Numbered from the stretch's first letter, positions 26,807 to 36,243 are shown. The stretch is 64,000 nt of DNA from UBA4582 sp038106185 (GCA_038106185.1 JAYODE010000006.1:1-64000), one strand, 5' to 3'. Numbers and translations are program-made. The notes: generated from the sequence alone by a model not told the origin.

Positions 26807-27760
26807 ATGAAAACAGTATTTATCGATGGTCAGGTGGGTACAACCGGCCTTCAAATCCAGGAACGACTGAGTCAACGTCGAGATATTGAGCTGCTGCAGA
26901 TCGCCGACGAGGATCGAAAGGATACAGTCGTCAAGCATCAGCTAATCAATAGCGCTGACGTGGTCATCTTGTGCCTGCCAGACGATGCTGCTCGAGAAAC
27001 TGTCGGGCTAATTGATAATCCTGCGACTCGCATTCTCGATGCCAGCACAGCTCATCGCGTCGCGCCGCATTGGGTCTATGGCTTGGCTGAGCTGGCACCT
27101 GCACAAAGAGAAAAAATACGCCAGGCGCGCTTTGTTTCTAACCCCGGATGTTGGGCCACAGGGTTTCTGCTGGCTGTGACACCACTGATACGCAGCGGTT
27201 TACTGCGTGCCGACATACCACTGATTTGCCACGGGGTGTCAGGCTATACCGGTGGCGGTAGAAACATGATTGAGAAATATGTCGAACGGGCGAGTCAAGA
27301 TCCTGAGCATCTCTGGTACATGCGACCTTATGGGCTGAGCCTGACCCATAAGCACCTGAAAGAGATGCAGCATTACGCCGGTCTCTCCCTGCCACCCTTG
27401 TTTATGCCTTCAGTCGCCCACTTTCCCCAGGGCATGCTGGTTAATGTGCCCTTACCGAAGAGCTGGTTCACGACCGAGGTCAATCTGCAGTCAGTCCATG
27501 CGCAGCTCGCCGCGGCCTACGCTAATGAGCCCTGCATCAGACTGCATGAAATTAACGATAATTCAGCACTGGAAGATGGCTTTCTGGAACCCCAAAGCAA
27601 CAATGGCACTAACCGCAATGATTTGTTCGTGTTCGGCAATGATCAGCAAATTCTGCTGACCTCTCGTCTCGACAACCTGGGCAAAGGCGCCGCGGGTGCG
27701 GCCGTACAAAACCTCAATCTGATGTTAGATAAAGACGAGCTAGCAGGCTTGACTGTCTAA
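26807..27760 (+). CDS. argC: N-acetyl-gamma-glutamyl-phosphate reductase ArgC (short, type 2)
   Basis: Arginine biosynthesis enzyme that reduces N-acetylglutamyl phosphate with NADPH. The 317-residue protein has the nucleotide-binding GQVGTTGLQI near the N-terminus, catalytic Cys in SNPGCWATGF (about residue 114) and GVSGYTGGGR. The length and motif order fit the shorter type 2 subfamily. No other arg genes are adjacent. Confidence 0.93.
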   Translation: MKTVFIDGQVGTTGLQIQERLSQRRDIELLQIADEDRKDTVVKHQLINSADVVILCLPDDAARETVGLIDNPATRILDASTAHRVAPHWVYGLAELAPAQREKIRQARFVSNPGCWATGFLLAVTPLIRSGLLRADIPLICHGVSGYTGGGRNMIEKYVERASQDPEHLWYMRPYGLSLTHKHLKEMQHYAGLSLPPLFMPSVAHFPQGMLVNVPLPKSWFTTEVNLQSVHAQLAAAYANEPCIRLHEINDNSALEDGFLEPQSNNGTNRNDLFVFGNDQQILLTSRLDNLGKGAAGAAVQNLNLMLDKDELAGLTV

Positions 27761-27785
27761 CAACCTGGTTAAACTGGAGTAATCA

Positions 27786-29057
27786 ATGGAGTTTGCGCAA
27801 CTATCCCGTGAGCAATTGCGGACATTACAGACCTCGCTCAATGAGCAGTACGAAGCATTCAGGCGGGCAAACCTAAACCTCGATCTGACCCGCGGCAAGC
27901 CCGCACCAGCACAGTTGGACTTGTCTAACGCGCTGGATGGTATTCTCGAAGGTTTCTATCTGCTCCAGGATGGCACGGATGTCAGAAACTATGGCGGCCT
28001 CCTGGGAATACCCGAAGCGCGACAGCTCGCTGCTACATTTCTCGAGGTAGATGTTAACGAGGTCATGGTCGGTGGTAACAGCAGCCTGACCCTGATGTTC
28101 GCTTATATTGACCATATGATGCCCATCTGGCGCCAAGAACTGGCCAATAACCCCACTGCCAAAATAAGATTTCTTTGTCCTGTCCCTGGCTACGATCGAC
28201 ACTTCACGATTTGTGAACATTTCGACATAGAGATGATCAATATACCTATGTTGGAGGGTGGACCTGACATGGATCTGGTGGAATCACTCCTTCGACAAGA
28301 TCCCTTGATCAAGGGCATCTGGTGTGTCCCTAAATATTCCAACCCCACCGGCCATACCTACTCTGACGAAGTCGTTGATCGTTTTGCACGATTGGCAGAA
28401 ATCGCCGGCGAGCACTTCATCATACTTTGGGATAATGCGTATACGGTGCATCACCTGAGCGATCACCCTGACGTGCTGAAAAATCTGATGGAAGAAGCGA
28501 AGCGCCAAGGTAACGCTCGAAGTGTTGTCGTTCTCGGTTCAACCTCAAAGGTCACTTTTGCGGGGGCGGGCATCGCATTTCTCGCGACCGCACCCGACAA
28601 ACTCAAGGCTTTTGAGAAATATCTCTCCGCTTCAGTAATCGGTTTCGATAAGGTGAACCAGTTAAGGCACGTCCGCTTTCTTCAAGATGCTGAACATATC
28701 GCCGCACATATGGTCAAACATCGCACTATTATTCAACCCAAGTTTGATCTGACACAGAAAATCCTGACAGAACACCTTGCTGGCAAGGGCATCGCACGCT
28801 GGAGTCAACCACAAGGCGGTTATTTCATTTCACTAGACACCCTGCCCGGGTTGGCCTCAGAGGTGATTCGTCAGGCTGCAGCGATTGGTGTTAAGCTGAC
28901 CCCCGCCGGGGCGACATTTCCCTATGGCATAGATCCGAAAGACAGCAATATTAGAATCGCACCAACGTTTCCTGCCATGGATTCTCTGCAGCGCGCACTT
29001 GAGGTGTTCGTAGTTTGTTTGCAACTTGCGACCGTTAATCAACTTTTGAGCGACTGA
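27786..29057 (+). CDS. Fold-type I aminotransferase (aspartate aminotransferase subgroup Ic-like)
   Basis: PLP-dependent aminotransferase of 423 residues. It contains LDLTRGKPAPAQLDLS, RNYGGLLGIPEAR, CVPKYSNPTGHTYS, the Asp-Asn-Ala-Tyr segment WDNAYTVHHL and the PLP lysine in GSTSKVTFAGAG. The combination fits the aspartate aminotransferase family typified by corynebacterial AspT rather than E. coli AspC. It starts 25 bases after argC, and glutamate/aspartate transamination would fit arginine metabolism, but substrate is inferred. Confidence 0.85.
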   Translation: MEFAQLSREQLRTLQTSLNEQYEAFRRANLNLDLTRGKPAPAQLDLSNALDGILEGFYLLQDGTDVRNYGGLLGIPEARQLAATFLEVDVNEVMVGGNSSLTLMFAYIDHMMPIWRQELANNPTAKIRFLCPVPGYDRHFTICEHFDIEMINIPMLEGGPDMDLVESLLRQDPLIKGIWCVPKYSNPTGHTYSDEVVDRFARLAEIAGEHFIILWDNAYTVHHLSDHPDVLKNLMEEAKRQGNARSVVVLGSTSKVTFAGAGIAFLATAPDKLKAFEKYLSASVIGFDKVNQLRHVRFLQDAEHIAAHMVKHRTIIQPKFDLTQKILTEHLAGKGIARWSQPQGGYFISLDTLPGLASEVIRQAAAIGVKLTPAGATFPYGIDPKDSNIRIAPTFPAMDSLQRALEVFVVCLQLATVNQLLSD

Positions 29058-29064
29058 CCCAACG

Positions 29065-30417
29065 ATGAAGCTTTCCAATGAGTCACCAGTAATCGATCAG
29101 CTGGCAGCAACTGCCGCTGAAGCATCAAGCGTCGAACCCGTCACTCAATCAGCAGAGGTTTTAACTCAGGAGATTATCAACGACTTTATCGCCCTTGATC
29201 TGCCAAATGAGCTCTATCTGGCCATCGACAAGCTGGGATTTACCACAGCCACCGCCATTCAGAAGGAGGTGCTGCCCTACTCGCTGGATGGTCGAGATAT
29301 TATCGCTCAGGCTCAAACCGGAACAGGAAAAACGGCCGCATTCCTGATCTCTGTGATTACCTACCACCTTGAAAATCCGGAATATGATCCGAGACCGCCA
29401 GGCACCCCTTTTGCGCTTGTGATAGCACCGACTCGAGAGCTGGTGATGCAGATCGCTGAGGATGCCATGAACCTTTCCCTGTTTGCGGATCTTTCTATCA
29501 TTTCAGTGGTTGGCGGGATGGACTACGAAAAGCAGAAAAATCAGCTCAAGGAACCAGTCGACATCATCATAGCCACGCCGGGAAGACTGTTGGATTTTTG
29601 CCGAACAGGCGTCGTCAACTTGTCCAGAATAGAAACGCTGGTCATAGATGAAGCCGACAGAATGTTGAGCATGGGTTTTATTCCGGACGTGAAGTCGATT
29701 ATCAGCAAGACCCCGGTCAAGCAAAAACGTCAAACCCAGTTATTCAGCGCAACCTTCAGCGACGATATCAAACGCCTGGCTGCCAGCTGGACCCTGGACC
29801 CTGTGCGCATCGAGGTGGAACCAGACCAGGTCGCCGTCGACTCAGTTGAACAATTGGTGTATCTCGCCAGCGCCGAACAGAAATTTGCTGTTCTCTATAA
29901 CTTGCTACAGCTTGATACTGTTGATCGCGTGATCATTTTCGCTAATCGCCGGGACGAGACTCGAGCACTGGAGAGTCGACTCTATCGACATGGTATCGAA
30001 TCCGGCTTGCTGAGCGGCGAGGTCGTCCAAACTAAGCGTATTCGTACCCTTGAGCAATTTAAGTCTGGTGAGATCAAGGTTCTGGTCGCAACAGACGTCG
30101 CTGGCCGGGGTATTCACGTCGATGGCGTGTCACATGTGATTAACTATAACCTGCCTGAAGACCCTGAAGATTATGTCCATCGAATCGGCAGAACCGGACG
30201 CGCAGGCGCATTGGGCACCTCCATCAGCCTTGCCTGTGAAGATGAATCCTTCATGCTGCCTGCCATTGAAGCGCTTCTTGGCGAGGCATTCCACTGTCAG
30301 CAACCCCCGGAAGCGCTGCTGAAATCCCCACCCGCACCAGTTCGAAAGGGACGAGAAAAGCAGCCTATGGTAGCGGCTCGACCGACCAATAAAGGAAGCC
30401 GCAGGCGTGAGCGATAA
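29065..30417 (+). CDS. rhlB: ATP-dependent RNA helicase, RhlB-like DEAD-box protein
   Basis: DEAD-box helicase of 450 residues with all motifs: Q motif TATAIQ, AQTGTGKT, PTRELV, TPGRL, DEAD, SAT, then VATDVAGRGI and HRIGRTGRAG. The short basic C-terminal tail and overall layout resemble RhlB, which works with the RNA degradosome. The first 35 residues are acidic and variable. Its end overlaps the cupin gene by 11 bases. Confidence 0.9.
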   Translation: MKLSNESPVIDQLAATAAEASSVEPVTQSAEVLTQEIINDFIALDLPNELYLAIDKLGFTTATAIQKEVLPYSLDGRDIIAQAQTGTGKTAAFLISVITYHLENPEYDPRPPGTPFALVIAPTRELVMQIAEDAMNLSLFADLSIISVVGGMDYEKQKNQLKEPVDIIIATPGRLLDFCRTGVVNLSRIETLVIDEADRMLSMGFIPDVKSIISKTPVKQKRQTQLFSATFSDDIKRLAASWTLDPVRIEVEPDQVAVDSVEQLVYLASAEQKFAVLYNLLQLDTVDRVIIFANRRDETRALESRLYRHGIESGLLSGEVVQTKRIRTLEQFKSGEIKVLVATDVAGRGIHVDGVSHVINYNLPEDPEDYVHRIGRTGRAGALGTSISLACEDESFMLPAIEALLGEAFHCQQPPEALLKSPPAPVRKGREKQPMVAARPTNKGSRRRER

Positions 30418-30886
30418 GCCACTACATCCACTCCTCAATGCGCAGACGATTCAGGCTCTCAAAGAGACCGTGAATATCCACCAGTTTAATTCAAATGCCG
30501 TGCGCCATACCCGTTCTCTCGGTGATTTGGTCGGCCTAAGCCATATAGGTGTCCACCTGGTGCGGCTGGAGCAGGGTCACGACTCAACGCAGTTTCATCG
30601 CCATCATTGCGACGAAGAGTTTCTTTATATCCTCTCAGGTCGCGGTATAGCAGAGATTGGGGATGCCAGTTATGAAGTCGGACCCGGAGATTTCATGGGT
30701 TTTACCGTCGATTCGCTCGCCCACAGCTTGTCCAATCCTTACCCCGAAGACCTGGTGTATCTCATGAGCGGTGAGCGCAACAGAATCGATATCTGCGACT
30801 ATCCAAGAATCAGACGTCGAATGCTCAGAATAGATGGCGAAAAGCAGTATGCTGAATGGGACGACATACATACAGTCCCTCGATAA
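30407..30886 (+). CDS. Cupin-domain protein
   Basis: Single-cupin protein of 159 residues. The metal-binding motif is seen as FHRHHCDEEFLYILSGRG and the second motif as VGPGDFMGF...AHSLSN. The start is GTG within the end of rhlB. The family includes sugar isomerases and dioxygenases; nothing in the sequence fixes the substrate. It heads a run of small genes (cupin, DUF2237, dehalogenase-like SDR, GNAT). Confidence 0.88.
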   Translation: MSDKPLHPLLNAQTIQALKETVNIHQFNSNAVRHTRSLGDLVGLSHIGVHLVRLEQGHDSTQFHRHHCDEEFLYILSGRGIAEIGDASYEVGPGDFMGFTVDSLAHSLSNPYPEDLVYLMSGERNRIDICDYPRIRRRMLRIDGEKQYAEWDDIHTVPR

Positions 30887-30906
30887 CACCTAACCTGGAA
30901 ATCAAC

Positions 30907-31293
30907 ATGGCTGGATTCGATCTGGAGCCTTCAACGAATGTGCTAGGGGAACCTTTGGAGCCCTGCGGCAACGACCCTATGACCGGATTCTTTCGAGATG
31001 GCTGCTGCAACACCTGTGCCGAGGACTATGGATCCCATACGGTTTGCGTGGAGGTGACGGAAGCTTTCTTGCATTACTCTCGATTTGCCGGCAATGACCT
31101 ATCAACGCCACACCCTGAAGCGGGCTTTCCAGGGCTAAAGCCTGGCGATCGCTGGTGTTTATGTGCCAGTCGCTGGCTCCAGGCCCACGGCAAAGGCATG
31201 GCACCCGGTGTGTTTCTGCGCAATACCCATATCCGGGCACTGGATATAGTCCCTCTTGACCTGCTCAAAGCCCATGCGATAACACTGAACTGA
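30907..31293 (+). CDS. DUF2237 family protein
   Basis: Protein of 128 residues of the DUF2237 family, recognised by MTGFFRDGCCNTCAEDYGSH, the central SRFAGNDLSTPHPEAGFPGL and the GDRWCLCASRWLQA motif. Conserved cysteines suggest metal or redox chemistry, but the function is unknown. The ATG at 30907 is used; the frame is open 17 codons further upstream without family similarity. Confidence 0.92.
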   Translation: MAGFDLEPSTNVLGEPLEPCGNDPMTGFFRDGCCNTCAEDYGSHTVCVEVTEAFLHYSRFAGNDLSTPHPEAGFPGLKPGDRWCLCASRWLQAHGKGMAPGVFLRNTHIRALDIVPLDLLKAHAITLN

Positions 31294-31318
31294 GACCTGC
31301 TAAAGAAAGAGATCTACC

Positions 31319-32002
31319 ATGCGCGAGCGACTCAAAGACAAACACATACTGGTGACACAATGTAGCGATTACATGGGCCCGGCGATAGTGCAATTATTCA
31401 GCCAAGAGGGCGCAGTGATTGAAGCCAAACCAGGTATCGTGCCCAATAATGAGGCATTCACCGAATACGTCACCGATTTGGAGCACATAGATATTCTCAT
31501 CGCTAACTTAGCGCATGCACCCTGCAACAGCTCGACCGCGGACATTCAGGACGCTGACTGGTTTGGCATGTTTGAAACCATGGTCCATCCACTGATGCGC
31601 CTGATCAGGCATTTTGCACCCCTGATGGCCGAACGTGGTCGGGGTAAAATCGTCGCTATTACCAGTGCCGCGCCGCTTCGTGGTCTGCCCGGATCGGCAG
31701 CCTATTGCGCCGCACGCGGTGCCCAAAACGCCTTCATTCGAGCGACCGGACTTGAGTTTGCGGCATCCAATGTGCAGATCAATGCCATCGCCCAGAACTA
31801 CGTCAGCAATCCAGAATATTACCCAGATGACTTGGTGGTGTCAGAGCGTTTTCAGAATCACCTGAAACGCAACGTGCCCATTCGCCGAGTCGCGAGAGCC
31901 GAAGAGTCAGCTGAGCTTGCCCTGTTCCTGGCGTCAAACAACAGTGATTTTATCGTCGGCCAGGTCATACCATTTGCCGGCGGCTGGGTAACGAATACCT
32001 GA
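31319..32002 (+). CDS. Halohydrin dehalogenase-like SDR (HheB/D/E-type)
   Basis: SDR-related protein of 227 residues. It lacks the TGxxxGxG cofactor motif and instead has T-x4-Y-x-G (TQCSDYMG, about residues 13-20); the catalytic set is S-x12-Y-x3-R (Ser about 116, Tyr about 129, Arg about 133) with Arg in place of the SDR lysine. These are the two defining signatures of halohydrin dehalogenases, which convert vicinal halohydrins to epoxides without a nicotinamide cofactor. IAQNYVSNPEYYP and a GGW near the C-terminus also fit. Activity is inferred, not shown. Confidence 0.85.
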   Translation: MRERLKDKHILVTQCSDYMGPAIVQLFSQEGAVIEAKPGIVPNNEAFTEYVTDLEHIDILIANLAHAPCNSSTADIQDADWFGMFETMVHPLMRLIRHFAPLMAERGRGKIVAITSAAPLRGLPGSAAYCAARGAQNAFIRATGLEFAASNVQINAIAQNYVSNPEYYPDDLVVSERFQNHLKRNVPIRRVARAEESAELALFLASNNSDFIVGQVIPFAGGWVTNT

Positions 32003-32072
32003 CATTGCGCAAGTTCGGAATCGCTACCAAGCAATACCCTCCTTCGCGGATTTTTTGGACAACCCTACTACT

Positions 32073-32633
32073 ATGAAACAAACCATCAAAATCTGGCATA
32101 TCGAGATCCTGGATCCGGCCCTTATTCCCGACCACTCAGCCCCAAGACCTTACTCCCTACAGAAGCTGACCCGGCCTCTGCCAGAATTTAATCGATTCCT
32201 TTATGTGGCTGTGGGTGCTCCCTGGCAATGGTATATGCGCCTAACCTGGACCTACGACCAATGGCTGAGGTTTCTCAATCGCCCTGGTGTCGAAACCTGG
32301 GTCGCCTTCGATCAAGGGACGCCTGTGGGTTATTTCGAGCTTGAGCGGCAAGCCGAGGGCTCCGTAGAAATCGCCTACTTTGGACTCATCAGCGACTTCA
32401 TCGGTCAAGGTTTCGGTAAAGCGCTGCTAGAGGATGCTATTGCTCGCGCCTGGCAACTGGGCGGCCAAAGGGTCTGGCTGCACACCTGTTCACTGGATCA
32501 TCCACAAGCATTGAATAACTATCTCGCCCGCGGCTTCAAGGTCTTTCGTGAAGAACAGATCATTGACGACTTGCCAGATGCGCCTATTCAGCCCTGGCCA
32601 GGCGCTCATCGCGCAAAAACGCACCTGGCTTAG
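32073..32633 (+). CDS. GNAT family N-acetyltransferase
   Basis: Protein of 186 residues with a C-terminal GNAT domain: ARQAEGSVEIAYFG-type beta strands and the acetyl-CoA loop in FIGQGFGKALLEDAI, followed by HTCSLDHPQALNNYLARGF. The first 60 residues are unusual (MKQTIKIWHIEILDPALIP, and WQWYMRLTWTYDQWLRFL). An upstream in-frame TTG is possible. Substrate unknown; it follows the dehalogenase-like gene by 70 bases. Confidence 0.85.
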   Translation: MKQTIKIWHIEILDPALIPDHSAPRPYSLQKLTRPLPEFNRFLYVAVGAPWQWYMRLTWTYDQWLRFLNRPGVETWVAFDQGTPVGYFELERQAEGSVEIAYFGLISDFIGQGFGKALLEDAIARAWQLGGQRVWLHTCSLDHPQALNNYLARGFKVFREEQIIDDLPDAPIQPWPGAHRAKTHLA

Positions 32634-32712
32634 ACGCGCTATAGGCTTCATGAGTGATCATTGGTCGTGGTGCCAGCAATTTTATCGTCAGCCACCGTTG
32701 AACGATGCTCGC

Positions 32713-32741
32713 AAAAAAAAGCGCTCTGTTACCAGAGCGCT
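32713..32741 (-). terminator. Intrinsic terminator of amt
   Basis: Perfect 9-bp stem AGCGCTCTG / CAGAGCGCT with a 4-base loop and eight T on the minus strand, 64 bases past the amt stop. Confidence 0.93.
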
Positions 32742-32804
32742 CAAGGGGAAAACTTAGTCAGCTAGGCAGGTTTCCTCGCCTTGCCTGTCTTAAAAGTTTG
32801 AGCC

Positions 32805-34085
32805 TTATCTGCTCGAAACAAATTCGGGATAGGCCTCGATACCACACTCGCCGATATCAACGCCTTGGTACTCTTCCTCCTCACTAACGCGAATCCCAAC
32901 AGTGACCTTGAGTAGCAGCCACACCACCAGACTTGCACCAAAAACCCAGCCAAAGATTGTCGCGGCGCCGATCAACTGTCCGCTCAGCAGCGCACCATCA
33001 TTCGTCACAGGCACCAGTAACAGACCGAGCAGGCCACAGCTACCATGCACAGAAATAGCACCCACCGGGTCATCGATCTTTAACTTATCCAGTCCTACGA
33101 TAGAAAACACGACCAACACACCACCCAAACCACCGAATAAAGTTGCCTGGATCGCCGTCGGCGTTGAAGGCTCAGCAGTGATAGCAACCAGTCCCGCTAG
33201 CGCACCATTCAGCAACATGGTTAGATCGGCTTTACCAAACATCAATCTGGCAGTCAAAAGTGCTGCCATTGCACCGCCGGCTGCTGCCGCGTTGGTATTC
33301 AAGAACACCATGGCTACCGCGTTGGCGCTCGTAATATCGCCTAACTTGAGTACCGAACCACCGTTAAACCCAAACCAGCCCATCCACAAGATAAAGGTTC
33401 CCAGCGTCGCCAAAGGCAGATTTGCACCAGGAATTGCATGTACTTGGCCATCTTTGCCGTACTTGCCCTTTCGAGCGCCTAGTAACAACACACCTGCCAG
33501 CGCTGCAGCAGCACCCGCCATATGCACGATGCCAGATCCGGCAAAGTCGGAAAAACCTAGATCGCCCAGTGTGTAGAGACCGAAAACCGACACGCCACCC
33601 CAGGTCCAGGAGCCCTCGAGAGGGTAGATAAGTCCGGTCATGACAACAGCAAATCCGAGAAACGCCCAGAGCTTCATCCGCTCGGCGACGGCACCCGACA
33701 CGATCGACATGGCCGTTGCCACAAAAACTACCTGAAAAAAGAAATCTGACGCATTGGAATAGACAGCCCCGCCAGCAAAACCGGCCTCTCGAGACTCAGC
33801 GAGCACTGTTTCAGTGAGGGCTTCGGCACTAGCGGCTCCGTCCAGTTCGATGCCTGACAGCAGGAAGGTCCCGTCATACATGATGGCGTAGCCACAGATG
33901 AGATACATGATGCAGGCTATCGCAAACAGTGCGACGTTTTTTGTCAGAATCTCGGCCGTATTCTTCGACCTAACGAGACCGGCCTCGAGCATGGCAAAAC
34001 CAGCGGCCATCCACATGACAAGCGCGCCACAGACAAGGAAATAAAACGTATCTAACGCATATTGAAGCTCTAAGGCTTGATCCAC
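32805..34085 (-). CDS. amt: Ammonium transporter Amt
   Basis: Amt/Mep/Rh family channel of 426 residues with eleven predicted membrane segments. Family features include GFAMLEAGLVRSKN, FFFQVVFVATAMSIVSG, DFAGSGIVHMAGAAAALAG (first pore His) and ISVHGSCGLLG (second His). The start is GTG with GGAGG 8 bases upstream. No glnK is adjacent, unlike the usual glnK-amtB pairing. A sigma-54 promoter and an intrinsic terminator bracket it as a single-gene unit. Confidence 0.96.
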   Translation of the reverse strand: MDQALELQYALDTFYFLVCGALVMWMAAGFAMLEAGLVRSKNTAEILTKNVALFAIACIMYLICGYAIMYDGTFLLSGIELDGAASAEALTETVLAESREAGFAGGAVYSNASDFFFQVVFVATAMSIVSGAVAERMKLWAFLGFAVVMTGLIYPLEGSWTWGGVSVFGLYTLGDLGFSDFAGSGIVHMAGAAAALAGVLLLGARKGKYGKDGQVHAIPGANLPLATLGTFILWMGWFGFNGGSVLKLGDITSANAVAMVFLNTNAAAAGGAMAALLTARLMFGKADLTMLLNGALAGLVAITAEPSTPTAIQATLFGGLGGVLVVFSIVGLDKLKIDDPVGAISVHGSCGLLGLLLVPVTNDGALLSGQLIGAATIFGWVFGASLVVWLLLKVTVGIRVSEEEEYQGVDIGECGIEAYPEFVSSR

Positions 34086-34135
34086 AATGAGTACCTCCAG
34101 TTACTTTTCTGATTTGGGTCGACGAAACAGACAAA

Positions 34136-34150
34136 GCAAGGTTGATGCCA
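34136..34150 (-). promoter_or_regulatory. Sigma-54 (-24/-12) promoter of amt
   Basis: On the minus strand TGGCATCAACCTTGC matches the RpoN consensus TGGCAC-N5-TTGC with correct GG-to-GC spacing, preceded by T and followed by T. It lies about 50 bases upstream of the amt start. This implies nitrogen-responsive NtrC activation; no clear NtrC dyad was found in the bases upstream. Confidence 0.75.
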
Positions 34151-34315
34151 AGAAGCAATCAACTGAGACTAACTCATTGTTTTAAAGAGATTTACGCCGA
34201 TATTTCGTTGTACCTTGAAATCCGAAAGCGACAAACAGCAGCGAGCGCGGATACAGAAACAGGTCGATTCCCGAAGTTATCGCACTAATATAAGGCAGGC
34301 CGTCTGTGGCATGCG

Positions 34316-35683
34316 CTAATTTGTAGCGTTTGGCGAATAGGCCTGGGAGGGTAGCCAAACCACCAAATCTGGCCAGGCAAAGATAAGTGCCAGACCGAGC
34401 AGTTGAAGCAGAATGAAGGGCAGGACACCACGATAAATCGTTGCCACTGATATCTCAGGAGGCGCGACACCCTTTAGGTAAAAGATTGCGAAACCCACCG
34501 GCGGCGTCAGGAAGGAGGTTTGTAAACAGACAGCAAAAAGCACAGTGAACCACACCAGGTCAAAGCCAAGCGCGGCGACCACAGGACCTACCAGCGGCAG
34601 AACAATCAAGGTGATCTCGATCCAATCGAGAAAGAAACCCAACAGGAAGGTAAACAGCAGGATAGCAATGACAATACCTGTCGGCTCAAAGGGCAGACCA
34701 TTGAGTACCTCTGCAATCAGTTCATCACCACCAAGCCCGCGAAGCACAAGAGAATAAGCGGTTGCACCGAGGAAAATTGCGAATATGTAGGCTGTGGTTC
34801 TGGTCGTTTCGTTTAGTACCTGAGCCATCACTCGGGCATTCAATTGTCGATTGAACCAGGCCAACAAGGTCGCACCGAAAGCACCCACTCCAGCCGCCTC
34901 GGTCGGCGTGGCAATACCGAAGAATATCGATCCCAAAACCGTCACTATCAGTGCCGCAGGGGGCAAAATCGCCAAAAATACATCAAGCACCAGCCTCCCA
35001 TTCACTGGATGGCGGTCTTTGGGGACTGGCGCTGCATCTACGTAAAGATAGGCATATATCAGTATATAGGCGACGAACATTGAACCCAGCAAAAGGCCCG
35101 GTATCAATGCACCGAGAAACAGATCACTGACTGGCATCGCCAGGCGGTCAGCCATCAGCACCAGCATGATACTTGGTGGAATCAAAATGCCCAGCGTGCC
35201 CACAGCGCATACGGTACCGGCGGCGAGCTCAGCCTTGTAGTTCAACTGAAGCATTTGTGGCAAACCAAGTAGTGCCAACAGAACAACCGAGGCGCCGATA
35301 ATACCCGTTGATGCTGCAAGCATGATACCGATGAGGGCAACCGTCACTGCCATACCACCGCGAATGCCACCGAACAGCCGAGCGACATTTATCATTAATC
35401 GCTGGGCAACCCCTGAACGATCCAGCATCAATCCCATATAGACAAACATAGGTAGCGCAACCAATACCCAGTTGTTCATCACATCCCAGATTCGATCCGC
35501 AACCAGCGAGCTGTAGTCCCAGCTGACAGAAACTGGCAGACCCAGATCAATTTCGGCGATGATACCCAGCGCTGTAAACAAGACAGCAAGCCCGCCCAAG
35601 ACCCAAGCGACTGGAAATCCAGAAAATATGAGGCCAATAAACGCCAAAAACATTAGTGTCGATAAAATATCACCGACCGACAT
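34316..35683 (-). CDS. TRAP transporter large permease (DctM family)
   Basis: Large membrane subunit of a tripartite ATP-independent periplasmic transporter, 455 residues with about twelve membrane segments. Motifs include LVALPMFVYMGLMLDRSGVA, ILIPPSIMLVL and TPTEAAGVGAFGA, all typical of DctM. It overlaps the small permease stop by one base (TGATG). The 230 bases between its end and amt contain only the amt promoter. Confidence 0.95.
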   Translation of the reverse strand: MSVGDILSTLMFLAFIGLIFSGFPVAWVLGGLAVLFTALGIIAEIDLGLPVSVSWDYSSLVADRIWDVMNNWVLVALPMFVYMGLMLDRSGVAQRLMINVARLFGGIRGGMAVTVALIGIMLAASTGIIGASVVLLALLGLPQMLQLNYKAELAAGTVCAVGTLGILIPPSIMLVLMADRLAMPVSDLFLGALIPGLLLGSMFVAYILIYAYLYVDAAPVPKDRHPVNGRLVLDVFLAILPPAALIVTVLGSIFFGIATPTEAAGVGAFGATLLAWFNRQLNARVMAQVLNETTRTTAYIFAIFLGATAYSLVLRGLGGDELIAEVLNGLPFEPTGIVIAILLFTFLLGFFLDWIEITLIVLPLVGPVVAALGFDLVWFTVLFAVCLQTSFLTPPVGFAIFYLKGVAPPEISVATIYRGVLPFILLQLLGLALIFAWPDLVVWLPSQAYSPNATN

Positions 35684-36243
35684 CAGACATTCTCCTCGCC
35701 ATTCGCGACTAACGCTCTGGGTTCAGACCGGGGCCAGCCAAACAGGTAGCAGCTGACTCGACTGAGGCGGGCGAAGGTTGAGACCAGCAGGAACAGGAAA
35801 CTCAAGGGCAGACAGGCTTTGATTAACCAGCGATGACCGAGACCACCCGGCGCCTGAGAAACCTCACTATTGGCAAATGAATAGGTCACCAACGGCACGG
35901 CCGAGACAAGTACCAGACCGATAAATGGCAACAACAGCAGAAGGATACCGTAAAGCTCGATCCAAGCCTGAGTCTGTGAACTTAATCGTTCACGAACCAC
36001 ATCAACGCGTATGTGAGCGTCATTCGCGTAGGCTACCGACAGACCAAACAGAAAACCCATGGCGTAGAGGTGCCACTGGATTTCCTCGAACTCAATACGA
36101 CCTTCGCTAAACAGATAGCGCATGATGACGTTAACGACGATCACGGCCAACAATAACAACCAGACAAACGACAGAAGGTTGCCGAATAATCTGATCCCGC
36201 GATCAACACGGTAAGAGAACCTCGTATGGGGCAGGACCAGCAC
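35683..36243 (-). CDS. TRAP transporter small permease (DctQ family)
   Basis: Small membrane subunit of 186 residues with four predicted membrane segments; the central EIQWHLYAMGFLFGLSVAYANDAHIRVDV-type region (EEIQWHLY and DAHIRVDV) is diagnostic of DctQ. The start is GTG, three bases after the binding-protein stop. It is coupled to the large permease. Confidence 0.92.
   Translation of the reverse strand: MLVLPHTRFSYRVDRGIRLFGNLLSFVWLLLLAVIVVNVIMRYLFSEGRIEFEEIQWHLYAMGFLFGLSVAYANDAHIRVDVVRERLSSQTQAWIELYGILLLLLPFIGLVLVSAVPLVTYSFANSEVSQAPGGLGHRWLIKACLPLSFLFLLVSTFARLSRVSCYLFGWPRSEPRALVANGEENV

Noticed and set aside
30407..32633. Cupin, DUF2237, dehalogenase-like and GNAT genes as one dedicated pathway
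   Set aside because: Spacing allows co-transcription, but nothing in the sequences shows that they act on a common substrate.
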